From an uncultured Gammaproteobacteria bacterium (GTDB taxonomy: Bacteria > Pseudomonadota > Gammaproteobacteria > Ga0077536): a stretch of DNA of 64,000 nt. Made by a program: the position numbers and the translations under genes. The stretch lies in assembly GCA_938082545.1 (NCBI GenBank), contig CALKCL010000007.1, positions 1 through 64,000 of the forward strand. Direction: 5' to 3'. Under the pieces are notes generated by a model, which saw only the letters and a list, made by a program, of their open reading frames with translations, searched no databases and was not told the DNA's origin. Shown piece after piece: positions 18,824 to 27,778 of this stretch (its first letter is position 1; every line of letters starts with the position of its first letter).

Positions 18824-19957
18824 CTATCTATTAATTCGAGGTGCGCGTCTTTGACGAGTCGATTCCTCGGTAGCAGGCTGATATATGCCTGGGTCAATAC
18901 TATCGACATCTCGAGCTTTCTTGTTAGTCTGCTCGAGAAGTTTATCAAGAGGCAGGTACATCAGATTCGATGAGCCTTCATTGTCCATTACGACTTTAGA
19001 TGAACTACTCATCACTTGTTCCATGGCATCTAAGTAAAGTCTGTTCCTGGTCACTACTGGTGCTTTTTCATATTCAGTATAGAGCTGGCTAAACCGACTT
19101 GCCTCGCCTTCAGCCTGAGAAATAACACTCTTCTGGTAGCCCTCGGCGTCTAGGCGGATTCGAGCCGCTTCACCTGCCGATCTTTCAACAACTTCGTTCC
19201 GGTAGGCTTCTGCTTCATTAATTTTACGTTGTTCATCTTCTCGTGCTTTTATTGCATCGTCAAAAGACGCTTTCACTTGTTCTGGTGGCTTCGCTGGCTG
19301 CATGTTTACACTGGTAACGTCAATCCCAGATGAATAGTTATCAAGTATTTCCTGAATCAGGATCTGAGCGTTGGTAGCAATCTCAGCTCTTCCTTCAGTA
19401 ATTACAAAAGATAGCGTGCTACCTCCAATAATGTCTCTAATTGCAGATTCGGTCACCCTTCTCACGGAAACATCAGGATCAGCAATAGCAAAGAGGTAAT
19501 TCTTTACATCTTTAATCCGGTACTGTATCGCCACTTCAACATCAACGATATTCTCGTCTCCGGTAAGCATCGCTGAATCAGAGGTTAACGTCTGGATTCT
19601 CTCAACGTTGACTTTCACCACTTGTTCAATAGGTCTAGGGAACCTTATATGGGGTCCAGGCTGCAGTACCGAAATATACTGTCCGAAACGCATTACGACA
19701 CCTCTTTCTGCCGGATCAATACGATAAACCATTTCCCAAGCCAGCAGCCCGAGTAGAATAATAGATACCACCAAAAACGTTCCGCCGTTGCCTGCGTTTC
19801 CAGAGCCTTTACCTTTACCTTTACCGCCGCCACCGAAAATACTGCTAAGCTTCTCCTGCATTCGTCGCACAACTTCGTCAAGGTCAGGTGGGCCTTGGTT
19901 GTTCCCTTTGTTTTTCCAGGGATCTTGATCGTTTCCGTTAGAATCGTTCCAGGACAT
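18824..19957 (-). CDS. hflK: HflK, modulator of FtsH protease
   Basis: A 377-residue SPFH protein. The Gly/Lys-rich cytoplasmic N-terminus contains 'DLDEVVRRMQEKLSSIFGGG' and a low-complexity GKGKGKG tract. A TM segment follows ('TFLVVSIILLGLLAWEMVYRI', about 60), then SPFH 'AERGVVMRFGQYISVLQPGPHIRFPRPIEQV' (about 85) and a coiled coil rich in Glu/Arg/Ala. It is the partner of HflC in the FtsH-modulating complex. Start moved to ATG 19957 (MSWND) from the track's TTG 19966, matching the usual HflK beginning. The low-complexity C-terminus ends in Arg-rich residues. Confidence 0.96.
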   Translation of the reverse strand: MSWNDSNGNDQDPWKNKGNNQGPPDLDEVVRRMQEKLSSIFGGGGKGKGKGSGNAGNGGTFLVVSIILLGLLAWEMVYRIDPAERGVVMRFGQYISVLQPGPHIRFPRPIEQVVKVNVERIQTLTSDSAMLTGDENIVDVEVAIQYRIKDVKNYLFAIADPDVSVRRVTESAIRDIIGGSTLSFVITEGRAEIATNAQILIQEILDNYSSGIDVTSVNMQPAKPPEQVKASFDDAIKAREDEQRKINEAEAYRNEVVERSAGEAARIRLDAEGYQKSVISQAEGEASRFSQLYTEYEKAPVVTRNRLYLDAMEQVMSSSSKVVMDNEGSSNLMYLPLDKLLEQTNKKARDVDSIDPGIYQPATEESTRQRRAPRINR

Positions 19958-20070
19958 ACTTATCAAACTCTCTTTAAGTTAAGTGATTACATTAACAGGC
20001 TTTAAGATTGTAATAGCCTGCAATCGCTTGTTCAATCAATAATAGCACCAAAATCAATGTTGAAGTGTGA

Positions 20071-21381
20071 TTAATAGAATGCCGGATGCGAATTCGATGA
20101 ATTTCTTCCTTCTACCGAAACACAATCGCTATAGTCCTCGTTACTAGTAAAAATTTGCCATCTAGTTTTTGATAACACAATTTCTAAAACCCACTCCCCT
20201 TCTGAGCCCAACGTCTCATTGGTCACAGCGCCCCACTCATAAAGCATCGCTCTTAATTTACCGCCACTCTCCCACTTTATTGTTACTCTCTCGGCGACTT
20301 TCTCGTCATTAACCTGTTCAGAAATTGCATCCAGCAATAGGTCGAGTCCGATCTCCCGTTCTGCGGAGATCCAAACCCTCTGCACTTTTAGATCACTTTT
20401 ATAGTCGACGTGCGGCACACAATCAGAAACTTTATCGATTTTGTTATACACCTCAATCACAGGCACTTCGGATGCGCCAATGCTTTGCAGAACGTCGTTA
20501 ACCTGTTCAATACGTTCTGTTCTAGCCGGATCGCTTGCATCTATAATGTGAAGAAGGAGTTTTGCTTCGCGTGTTTCGTCTAGCGTGGCGGCAAAAGCCT
20601 CTACGAGATTATGCGGCAAGCTTTTAACGAAGCCAACAGTATCGCTAAGTAATATAGGATTTTCACCGTTAATTACTAATGATCCAATCGTCGTGTCTAA
20701 CGTCGCAAACAATTGGTCTGCGCAATACACACTATTACCAGTTAACTTGTTAAAAAGAGTTGATTTACCGGCATTTGTATAACCAACTAAAGCTACTGTG
20801 GAAAGTAACGCTTTTTTACGTGATTGACCATTCTGGAAACGCTGTTTTTTAACTTTATTTAAGCGTGACTTAATTTGTTTTATCCTACCACCTATCAATC
20901 TCCTGTCAGTCTCTAACTGTGTTTCTCCTGGCCCACGCAAACCAATTCCGCCCTTTTGACGCTCCAGATGGGACCAACCACGTACCAACCGGCTTGACAA
21001 GTGTTCCAGTTGTGCCAACTCCACCTGCAGTTTTCCCTCAAAAGATCTGGCCCGTTGCGCGAAAATATCTAAGATCAACCCAGTTCTATCGATAACGGTG
21101 CAACAAACAAGCTTCTCAAGATTACGCTGTTGCACTGGAGACAGATCCTTACTGCAAATAACTAGTTGAACGTCATTCTCTTTCACAAAAAGAGCGACTT
21201 CCTCAGCCTTCCCTTTACCAACGTAGAATTTTGAATCTGGAGCTGTACGCTTAGACAAAATCTCACCGACTACTATTAGTCCCGCGGCCACCACCAATTC
21301 AGATAGCTCGCTAGTGTCCGCCGACGATTCCGCCGACAATTGAATATTAAGTAACAATGCGCTTTCTTCTGCTGCTGACAT
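20071..21381 (-). CDS. hflX: Ribosome-splitting GTPase HflX
   Basis: A 436-residue GTPase that dissociates stalled or stressed 70S ribosomes. The N-terminal HflX domain is followed by the Gly-rich linker 'KGGIGLRGPGETQLETDRR' (about 163). The G domain has G1 'GYTNAGKSTLFN' (about 204), G3 'DTVGFVKSLP' (about 250) and G4 'YNKID' (about 318). It follows miaA with a gap of only 74 bp. In most gammaproteobacteria hfq sits there; here it is absent. Confidence 0.96.
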   Translation of the reverse strand: MSAAEESALLLNIQLSAESSADTSELSELVVAAGLIVVGEILSKRTAPDSKFYVGKGKAEEVALFVKENDVQLVICSKDLSPVQQRNLEKLVCCTVIDRTGLILDIFAQRARSFEGKLQVELAQLEHLSSRLVRGWSHLERQKGGIGLRGPGETQLETDRRLIGGRIKQIKSRLNKVKKQRFQNGQSRKKALLSTVALVGYTNAGKSTLFNKLTGNSVYCADQLFATLDTTIGSLVINGENPILLSDTVGFVKSLPHNLVEAFAATLDETREAKLLLHIIDASDPARTERIEQVNDVLQSIGASEVPVIEVYNKIDKVSDCVPHVDYKSDLKVQRVWISAEREIGLDLLLDAISEQVNDEKVAERVTIKWESGGKLRAMLYEWGAVTNETLGSEGEWVLEIVLSKTRWQIFTSNEDYSDCVSVEGRNSSNSHPAFY

Positions 21382-21455
21382 TTAAATTAACAATTACCTT
21401 AACTGGATGCGTTTGAAATATTTATCAATACTCATTGATAAAATCGAAATACCGT

Positions 21456-22439
21456 TCAAGCGATTACACTTCGCTCAGCTAGATATTTGAGCACACTCTT
21501 AATGTTTTTATCTGGCTGCGACCACTCATACCAAACCGACCGATCTTCTCGATTCAGCCACGTCAACTGACGCTTAGCAAGCTGACGCGTCGCGATAATA
21601 GCTTTTTCAATCATTTCTTGATGGCTAATTTGCCCATCTAAAAATTCTCCTACTTGTTTGTATCCTACACTGTAGAGAGCAGAATAATCCCGAAACATCT
21701 TATTAGAGCGACGAAGTTCGCTCACTTCGTTAATAAACCCTTGTTCCAACATCAACAGGAACCTCAATGAAACTCGCTCGTGTATTTTCGCTCTTTCTCG
21801 TAAAGTGAGAACAAGCTTAACGGGCGGCATACTTAGAGGTTCCTGAGAGACTTGTATAAGGAGCGACATCTTGGTGCCGGAAACTCTGCATACCTCAATC
21901 GCTCTGATAATTCTCTGAGGGTCGTTTGGATTTATTCGCTCAGCAGATAGAGGATCTAACTTACTTAAAATAGAATGAAGGTGCTCTACTCCATTCCTCT
22001 TCAACAGCGATTGTAGATTTCTTCGAATTTCTGCGTTCGCTCTGGGAAGCGGTGCCATACCTCTCTCAAGCATACGAAAATACATTCCGGTTCCTCCAAC
22101 TAAAACAGGAACTTTGCCTTTGGCCCGTATTTCTGAGATTGCTTTGATGGCATCAGATCGAAACCTAGCAGCAGAATAAGTATCGCTTAGATCGCAAAAA
22201 CTAAGTAAGTGATGCGGAGTCGCTGTAAGAATTTTTTTATTTGGTTTTCCTGAGCCTATATTTAAACCCTTATATACAGAAGTCGAGTCAACGTTAATAA
22301 CTTCAAGAGGGAAAAAATCAGACAGCCTACTGGCGAAATTACTTTTCCCCACCCCAGTTGGCCCCATAACAAAAACTAAAGGCCCTTCGTACCCGGTATC
22401 ACAGGCCACTTTTATCGACCCTCTTGAGCGCAGTTGCAT
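21456..22439 (-). CDS. miaA: tRNA dimethylallyltransferase
   Basis: A 327-residue enzyme adding a dimethylallyl group to A37 of tRNAs that read UNN codons. It has P-loop 'VMGPTGVGKSNFASRL' (about 24), 'INVDSTSVYKGLNIGSGKP' (about 49), 'VPVLVGGTGMYFRML' (about 110), 'NDPQRIIRAIEV' (about 170) and 'SVGYKQVGEFLDG' (about 255). The N-terminus has about 17 residues before the first beta strand, and the start overlaps mutL by 41 bp, indicating coupling. The order mutL-miaA is conserved in gammaproteobacteria. Confidence 0.96.
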   Translation of the reverse strand: MQLRSRGSIKVACDTGYEGPLVFVMGPTGVGKSNFASRLSDFFPLEVINVDSTSVYKGLNIGSGKPNKKILTATPHHLLSFCDLSDTYSAARFRSDAIKAISEIRAKGKVPVLVGGTGMYFRMLERGMAPLPRANAEIRRNLQSLLKRNGVEHLHSILSKLDPLSAERINPNDPQRIIRAIEVCRVSGTKMSLLIQVSQEPLSMPPVKLVLTLRERAKIHERVSLRFLLMLEQGFINEVSELRRSNKMFRDYSALYSVGYKQVGEFLDGQISHQEMIEKAIIATRQLAKRQLTWLNREDRSVWYEWSQPDKNIKSVLKYLAERSVIA

Positions 22440-24045
22440 CTAAATCAAACATCCAGCCGGTCCAGTCGTAAGATAGGGAGCTCGCTGACAAAACAAGCTC
22501 TTCGAAAGTTGCCAGGTTTGGTTTATCAAACGTCCCATAATCAATCGCTGCGGTTATAGCACTTGAAATACTTTCTATAAGTTCATCCTCACGGAGAGAC
22601 AGCGTACATAGGGTAGACAAAAATTTTTCAGCCGAGAATGACGGGCATACTACTGGTACTCTGCGTAACACCTCTCCCGCTATGCCTAAGTCGGAGAAAT
22701 GAAAACCAATTTTTTCCATTCCGCTCTTTACAGTCAGTAAGGTCATTGCTTCTGATGTCTCAAGCCTCTGAGGCAACAACAAAGGTTTGCTATTAATGTT
22801 ATTGGGAGAGCCCAATCGACGCTGTAACACAGTTTTCCAAGCTAGCTTTAAGTCTATCGCTCTTACTGCTTCTTCCCCAATAAGAATAAAAAACTGATTC
22901 CCAACAACAAATTTCGGTCTCCCAGAGTCATTGTAGGCGATAGGCTTCCTGATAGATGGTTGACTTTCCCTCACCACAGCGGGATAGCTGATAGTCATAT
23001 TGGCCAAATCTTCCGATAGGCCATCAGAGTGTCCAAAAAGCGCGCCGTTAACTTCCGAATAGATAATGTCATGTAACTCGCGGATATTTTTTATCCTCAC
23101 CTCAAGTTTTCGCGGATGAACATTGACATCTATAGAATCGAAAGGCACTAATAGAGCAAGGCCATAAGCAGGAAAGCGACCTGGAGGAATTGTATTAACA
23201 AAGCTCATCCTGATTGCATGAGAGATAGATTTGTCGTTGACGATACGATTATTGATAGATAAAAACTGGTTATCAGTGTTGCTGAGGGCTAGTTCAGGCC
23301 CCCCAATCCATCCTACTATCTTAACCTGAGAGCGCTCTGACTCGATTATCAACGCATCATCCTGGAAACGCTTGCCGAACAATCTGTCCCATCGATTATG
23401 ACGCTCAGGAATTTTCGCTGCCATGAAATCCAAGCCTTTAAAGGAAGGATCTTTTAAAGAAAAGGACACTGAAGGAAATGCAAAAGCGAATTGTCTTACT
23501 AAAGATTTAATCTTAAGGTATTCACTTCTCGCCTGTTTCAAAAACCTTTTCCGAGCGGGAATGTTGTAAAACAAACTTGAAACCGAGATCCGCGTACCCC
23601 AATTACCTTCGGCAGGTTGAGGCCCTATTGGCTTACCACCTGCTTTGACAGCCAGAGACCAAGCATGCATTTCTTCGGCATGCCAACTGCAGATATCAAC
23701 GTCAGCAACCGAACAAATACTTGCTAGCGCCTCGCCTCGAAACCCTAATGAGGACACATGTTGCAAATGCTCGACTGTTAATATTTTACTCGTCGAGTGC
23801 CGCTTGATAGCAGCCAGAAGGTACTTTGATAAAATACCTCGCCCATCGTCACTCACAACAATCTCGTCAAGACCCCCAGTCGTAAGAGAAATCACGATAG
23901 CCGTGCAACCTGCATCCAGGCTATTTTCAACCAACTCTTTCACCACCGCACTAGGGCCGTCTATAACTTCTCCTGCTGCAATTTGGTTGATCAATAAGTC
24001 AGACAACGGATTGATAGCTTGACGAAACGGCTCAATCAAACTCAT
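22399..24045 (-). CDS. mutL: DNA mismatch repair protein MutL
   Basis: A 548-residue GHKL ATPase linking MutS recognition to strand incision. N-terminal motifs are 'LVENSLDAGCTAI' (about 38), 'DDGRGI' (about 66), 'RHSTSKI' (about 82), 'LGFRGEALASI' (about 99) and 'NIPARKRFLKQ' (about 160), and 'DVNVHPRKLEVR' (about 312). The C-terminal dimerisation domain is short, and the usual DQHAxxER endonuclease motif is absent ('AIDLKLAWKT' stands there). This is the pattern expected of MutH-dependent systems. The protein is shorter than E. coli MutL. GGAG precedes the ATG. Confidence 0.96.
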   Translation of the reverse strand: MSLIEPFRQAINPLSDLLINQIAAGEVIDGPSAVVKELVENSLDAGCTAIVISLTTGGLDEIVVSDDGRGILSKYLLAAIKRHSTSKILTVEHLQHVSSLGFRGEALASICSVADVDICSWHAEEMHAWSLAVKAGGKPIGPQPAEGNWGTRISVSSLFYNIPARKRFLKQARSEYLKIKSLVRQFAFAFPSVSFSLKDPSFKGLDFMAAKIPERHNRWDRLFGKRFQDDALIIESERSQVKIVGWIGGPELALSNTDNQFLSINNRIVNDKSISHAIRMSFVNTIPPGRFPAYGLALLVPFDSIDVNVHPRKLEVRIKNIRELHDIIYSEVNGALFGHSDGLSEDLANMTISYPAVVRESQPSIRKPIAYNDSGRPKFVVGNQFFILIGEEAVRAIDLKLAWKTVLQRRLGSPNNINSKPLLLPQRLETSEAMTLLTVKSGMEKIGFHFSDLGIAGEVLRRVPVVCPSFSAEKFLSTLCTLSLREDELIESISSAITAAIDYGTFDKPNLATFEELVLSASSLSYDWTGWMFDLDATALKRVDKSGL

Positions 24046-24075
24046 GTGAACTCCAAAGACGGTATCTGGCTGCTT

Positions 24076-25572
24076 CTACCATGGAACTCTAATTATATCT
24101 CCCACATAGACTTTTTCAGTGCGAAGTCCATTAAACCTCTTTAGGCTGGCAACACTGACACCATAACGCACACCCAAGTCAGACAAGGTATCACCACTTA
24201 TAATGCGGTGTTCCCGAAAGCTTCTTCCGCCTAAAGCCGGTATTTTAAGAGTATCACCTACAAACAAAAGATTACTGTCTAAATTATTCATTTTTTTCAG
24301 GTCCTCGATGGAGACCGAGTAGCGCGCGCCCAGTTCAGACAAATTATCCCCACGAACTACTTTATGCGTTCGAAAGACCATCCCAGATTTCTCAGAGCTC
24401 TCTCCGATAGAGTACTTTAATATCCCTTCATAGACTGCCAAGGCTAATTTTTTTTGGTATCCTGCGTTAGTCAAACGCTTCTCTTCTGATGGATTAGAAA
24501 TAAAAGCCATCTCGATTAAAACAGAAGGAATGTCCGGTGATTTCAAAACAACAAATCCCGCTTTTTGGACTGTTTTCTTGTGCAAGGGCCCTATTTTTTT
24601 AAGTTCCTCCAGTACCGCTCTCCCTAACAAAGTGCTCGCTTCTATGGAAGCTGCCTGTGATAGATCGATCAAAACGCTACTGAGCAAACTATCTTTGTTA
24701 TCTAAAGATATCCCACCAACCAATTGCTCTTTGTTGGCTTTATCAGCCAACCAGCGAGCTGCTTCGCCACTAGCCCCACTGCTAGATAAAATATAAACAG
24801 ATGACCCTTTGACGCGAGGATCTCTAAATGCATCGGCATGGATAGAAACAAATACGTCTGCTTTGTGATTCCGAGCTATGGCAAGTCGCCTGCGGAGCTT
24901 GACATAAGAGTCTCCGCGGCGAGTGAGTATCGCATCCATACCAGAATTCGCGTTCACAAAAGACGCTAACTGCTCGGCAACAGCTAGGTTGATGTCTTTT
25001 TCATATGTCCCCGCCGCGCCAATCGCACCTACGTCCCTACCGCCGTGTCCAGCGTCAATCGCCACTACAATTCTTCTCTTTTTATAAGGCGTACTTACTA
25101 TTTCTCCTTCGGCAGATCCTTTAGCCACTGACAGGACTTCCAACGGAAGAATATCAACTACAAGACGATAGCCAACTTCAGTAGTAGGCTGTAATAAAGT
25201 AGATAATATCTTCGCCTGTCCCCTCACCTCAAAGACAAACCGCTCGCTTTTTAGTCCCCGCAAACCATGTCGAAACCCTCTTATAAAAGAATTCTTTTTT
25301 ATGTCTAAGTTATATGGTTTCCCGGAGCTCTTATGGCTGAAATCTACAACTATCCGTGCTGGATTATTTAATTGACTCACCGTGTAATTACTGTTCTGCG
25401 CCATATCAAAAACGACTCGTGCAGTATCAAACTGATTCGACATCCGAATGGCATTAACTCCGGCAAAGCTATCACCAAAGAATAGAATCAGACAAAGTGC
25501 GGTGACTGTCTTCAATAAAAAGAAAAGAGAAAAGGGGAAAAGCAGGTCTGTTTTTTTTGCGTCCAAAGTCAT
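24076..25572 (-). CDS. N-acetylmuramoyl-L-alanine amidase (AmiB/AmiC type) with AMIN and two LysM domains
   Basis: A 498-residue periplasmic amidase that splits septal peptidoglycan between MurNAc and the stem peptide. It has an N-terminal signal/anchor ('FFLLKTVTALCLILFFGDSFA', ending about residue 38) and an AMIN domain (about 40-130). The Amidase_3 domain has zinc ligands in 'IDAGHGGRDVGAIG' (His), 'YEKDINLAVAEQL' (Glu) and 'VSIHADAF' (His), and catalytic Glu in 'LIEMAFISNP'. Two LysM repeats follow ('VVRGDNLSELGARY', 'IISGDTLSDLGVRY'). LysM domains are typical of AmiB-type proteins encoded next to mutL. It lies 6 bp downstream of tsaE. Confidence 0.95.
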   Translation of the reverse strand: MTLDAKKTDLLFPFSLFFLLKTVTALCLILFFGDSFAGVNAIRMSNQFDTARVVFDMAQNSNYTVSQLNNPARIVVDFSHKSSGKPYNLDIKKNSFIRGFRHGLRGLKSERFVFEVRGQAKILSTLLQPTTEVGYRLVVDILPLEVLSVAKGSAEGEIVSTPYKKRRIVVAIDAGHGGRDVGAIGAAGTYEKDINLAVAEQLASFVNANSGMDAILTRRGDSYVKLRRRLAIARNHKADVFVSIHADAFRDPRVKGSSVYILSSSGASGEAARWLADKANKEQLVGGISLDNKDSLLSSVLIDLSQAASIEASTLLGRAVLEELKKIGPLHKKTVQKAGFVVLKSPDIPSVLIEMAFISNPSEEKRLTNAGYQKKLALAVYEGILKYSIGESSEKSGMVFRTHKVVRGDNLSELGARYSVSIEDLKKMNNLDSNLLFVGDTLKIPALGGRSFREHRIISGDTLSDLGVRYGVSVASLKRFNGLRTEKVYVGDIIRVPW

Positions 25573-25578
25573 TACCTA

Positions 25579-26061
25579 TCAGCTGCCCATCTTAAGCAAG
25601 ATTTCGTCGCCAAACTTAGTTGCGCTAACCAAACCAACTTCTCTAGAATCCAACTGAGAACTGTAATCAAGCGAAATATATAAATCAGGCGTCGGTAAAA
25701 ACTCTCCACCTTTCTCGGCCCATTCAACTATTATATTAGCCTCGCCAGCGAAATAGTCATCTATACCTATAAATTCTAATTCACACGGATCATTTAAGCG
25801 GTACAAGTCAAAGTGGTTAAGTACCATGCCTCCTACATCATAAGGTTCAACAAGAGTGAACGTGGGGCTTTTAACAGGGCCGATAAAACCTAGCTCACGG
25901 ATATAGCCTCTAGCTAAGACCGTTTTCCCAGCCCCCAACGGACCATCTAAATAAAAGACACAAGAACTGCCTGCAGCACGCGCTATTTGAGCACCGAGCA
26001 TTTCCATTTCGGCCTCACTCGCGATAACTTTCACAGTTGGTTTTTTCAAATCGTTTTTCAT
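25579..26061 (-). CDS. tsaE: tRNA threonylcarbamoyladenosine biosynthesis ATPase TsaE
   Basis: A P-loop ATPase of 160 residues that works with TsaB and TsaD in making t6A37 of ANN-reading tRNAs. It has Walker A 'LDGPLGAGKTVLARGYIRELG' (about 38-58), 'VKSPTFTLVEPY' (about 63) and 'HFDLYRLNDPCELEFIGIDDYF' (about 85), ending with 'VEWAEKG'. ATG 26061 is used; the track GTG is three bases earlier. In E. coli nnr and queG separate tsaE from orn; here neither is present. Confidence 0.95.
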   Translation of the reverse strand: MKNDLKKPTVKVIASEAEMEMLGAQIARAAGSSCVFYLDGPLGAGKTVLARGYIRELGFIGPVKSPTFTLVEPYDVGGMVLNHFDLYRLNDPCELEFIGIDDYFAGEANIIVEWAEKGGEFLPTPDLYISLDYSSQLDSREVGLVSATKFGDEILLKMGS

Positions 26062-26152
26062 CACGGAATACCTAAAGATAGTCGCCTGTTAATTCCATCG
26101 ACGCAGCTCGTGACTGCTTTCCAAATCAACTTATCACCCATAGACAGCACTC

Positions 26153-26704
26153 TTACTTTTGAGGGGCTCTTAGCAGTTGCTCACGATAATATTTTAACTC
26201 GCTAATTGAGTCCTGTACGTCTTGCATAGCTAGATGTGCACTGTGTTTTTGGAACACAGGCAGTTCAGGAAACCAGCGGACAGCAAGCTCCTTAAGCGTG
26301 CTGACATCTATGTTTCTGTAGTGAAAAAAAGTTGCTAGCAAAGGCATATATTTGTAAATGAATCTGCGGTCCTGACCTATACTGTTGCCACACATTGGTG
26401 ATATGCCTAAAGGCACATATTCGTTCAAGAACTCAAGCGTGGCAGACTCAGCTGCACTGACACTTATCTGACTATTGACTACTCTTTCGACCAATCCAGA
26501 AGAATGGTGCTGTCTAGTGTTCCATTCATCCATACTTGCGAGCGCTTCCGAGGACTGATGGATCGCCAAAACTGGCCCTGCTACCTGTTCGCTTAAATCA
26601 AAGTTGGTAACTATCGTAGCTATTTCAATGATTAAATCTGTCTCCGGTTCAAGACCCGTCATTTCAAGATCAATCCAAATAAGATTGCCGTCAGAAAACT
26701 CCAT
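26153..26704 (-). CDS. orn: Oligoribonuclease
   Basis: A 183-residue DEDDh 3'-5' exoribonuclease that degrades dinucleotides and pGpG. It has Exo I '[22 protein letters not shown]' (D and E, about 9-30), Exo II '[16 protein letters not shown]' (D, about 113) and Exo III '[18 protein letters not shown]' (H and D, about 158). Full length. GGAG lies 7 nt before the ATG. Separated from tsaE by 91 bp without a visible gene. Confidence 0.97.
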   Translation of the reverse strand: MEFSDGNLIWIDLEMTGLEPETDLIIEIATIVTNFDLSEQVAGPVLAIHQSSEALASMDEWNTRQHHSSGLVERVVNSQISVSAAESATLEFLNEYVPLGISPMCGNSIGQDRRFIYKYMPLLATFFHYRNIDVSTLKELAVRWFPELPVFQKHSAHLAMQDVQDSISELKYYREQLLRAPQK

Positions 26705-26793
26705 TAATTACTCCGCTCACATTGTGTTACTTATTGTATTCAATCCATATTACGCAAAAAATTTAACATCCGAATCTGTTATATAGCGATCGT

Positions 26794-27390
26794 TCAAAAC
26801 GACTGACGGTTAGTTAAAGCTCTTGATAAAGTAGAACTATCAACAAACTCCAGTTCCCCTCCGACAGGAACTCCATAAGCAATACGAGTAGCAGATACAC
26901 CTCGTCGATTCGCCAGTTCTTTTAGGTAGTGCGATGTCGCTTCGCCCTCCATCGTAGTCCCGGTTGCGACGATCATTTCTTTTATTTGACCTTGGCTGAG
27001 TCTCGCGTCCAAAAAAGGAATACCGATACTTTCCGCAGAAATACCATCTAGTGGGGACAGGCGACCCATTAAAACAAAATAGTAACCTCTATAGCCGGGT
27101 GCCTGTTCTATGGCCAATATGTCTAATGGATTTTCAACAACACAGATCTGGGACTGATCTCGTGACATATCCTCGCATATCACACATGTATCGACTTCAC
27201 TAAACGTGCGGCAGGAAAGACATCTACCAATTTCATTTGCTGCCCGTTCCATCGCCTTAGCAAGAGTTCGAGCTTTATCTCTATTTTGTTCCAGCAAATA
27301 AAATGCAATTCTTTGCGCTGACTTTGGCCCGATACCCGGCAAATACTGCAAACGCTGAACCAGGTCGGTAAGTAATGGGGAAAAATTCAT
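26794..27390 (-). CDS. recR: Recombination protein RecR
   Basis: A 198-residue RecFOR component that helps load RecA at gaps. It has a helix-hairpin-helix 'YLPGIGPKSAQRIAFYLLE' (about 16-34), a C4 zinc finger 'CLSCRTFSEVDTCVIC' (about 57-72), a Toprim domain with 'VVENPLDILAIE' (about 84) and 'GTTMEGEATSHYL' (about 142), and a C-terminal 'RIAYGVPVGGELEFVDSSTLSRAL'. Forms the classic dnaX-ybaB-recR operon with 13 bp to ybaB. Confidence 0.97.
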   Translation of the reverse strand: MNFSPLLTDLVQRLQYLPGIGPKSAQRIAFYLLEQNRDKARTLAKAMERAANEIGRCLSCRTFSEVDTCVICEDMSRDQSQICVVENPLDILAIEQAPGYRGYYFVLMGRLSPLDGISAESIGIPFLDARLSQGQIKEMIVATGTTMEGEATSHYLKELANRRGVSATRIAYGVPVGGELEFVDSSTLSRALTNRQSF

Positions 27391-27403
27391 AAATCAAATT
27401 CTA

Positions 27404-27727
27404 CTAGAAAGGGAGCTTGATACCAGCAGGCAGTGCGATGCCTGAGGTAATCTGCGCCATCTTCTCGGCCGACAATTCTTCAACCCTCCGTATCGCATCG
27501 TTGACAGCTGCCGCAACAAGATCTTCTAACATAGCTTTATCTTCGGTAGTTGCTACAGATTCGATGTTTACGGCCACAACTTCTCGCTTGCCATTCATGG
27601 TCACTTTTACCATCCCCCCGCCGGACTCGCCATCAACACGACTCCCTGCTAATTCTTCTTGTACACGAGCCATTTCGCTTTGCATTTTTTCAGCTTGCTT
27701 CAACATATTTCCAAGGCCATTTTTCAT
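27404..27727 (-). CDS. ybaB: YbaB/EbfC family nucleoid-associated protein
   Basis: A 107-residue small DNA-binding protein. It has an N-terminal helix 'GLGNMLKQAEKMQSEMARVQEELA' and the conserved 'GGMVKVTMNGKREVVAVNI' strand region (about 36-55), followed by 'LEDLVAAAVNDAIRRVEELSAEKMAQITSG'. It lies between dnaX and recR, its near-universal location. GGGAG occurs upstream of the ATG. Confidence 0.96.
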   Translation of the reverse strand: MKNGLGNMLKQAEKMQSEMARVQEELAGSRVDGESGGGMVKVTMNGKREVVAVNIESVATTEDKAMLEDLVAAAVNDAIRRVEELSAEKMAQITSGIALPAGIKLPF

Positions 27728-27778
27728 GGTAAGTGATACTCCCTTTTTTAAGCTAGTAACGCCTGCGCTAGCTAGCAG

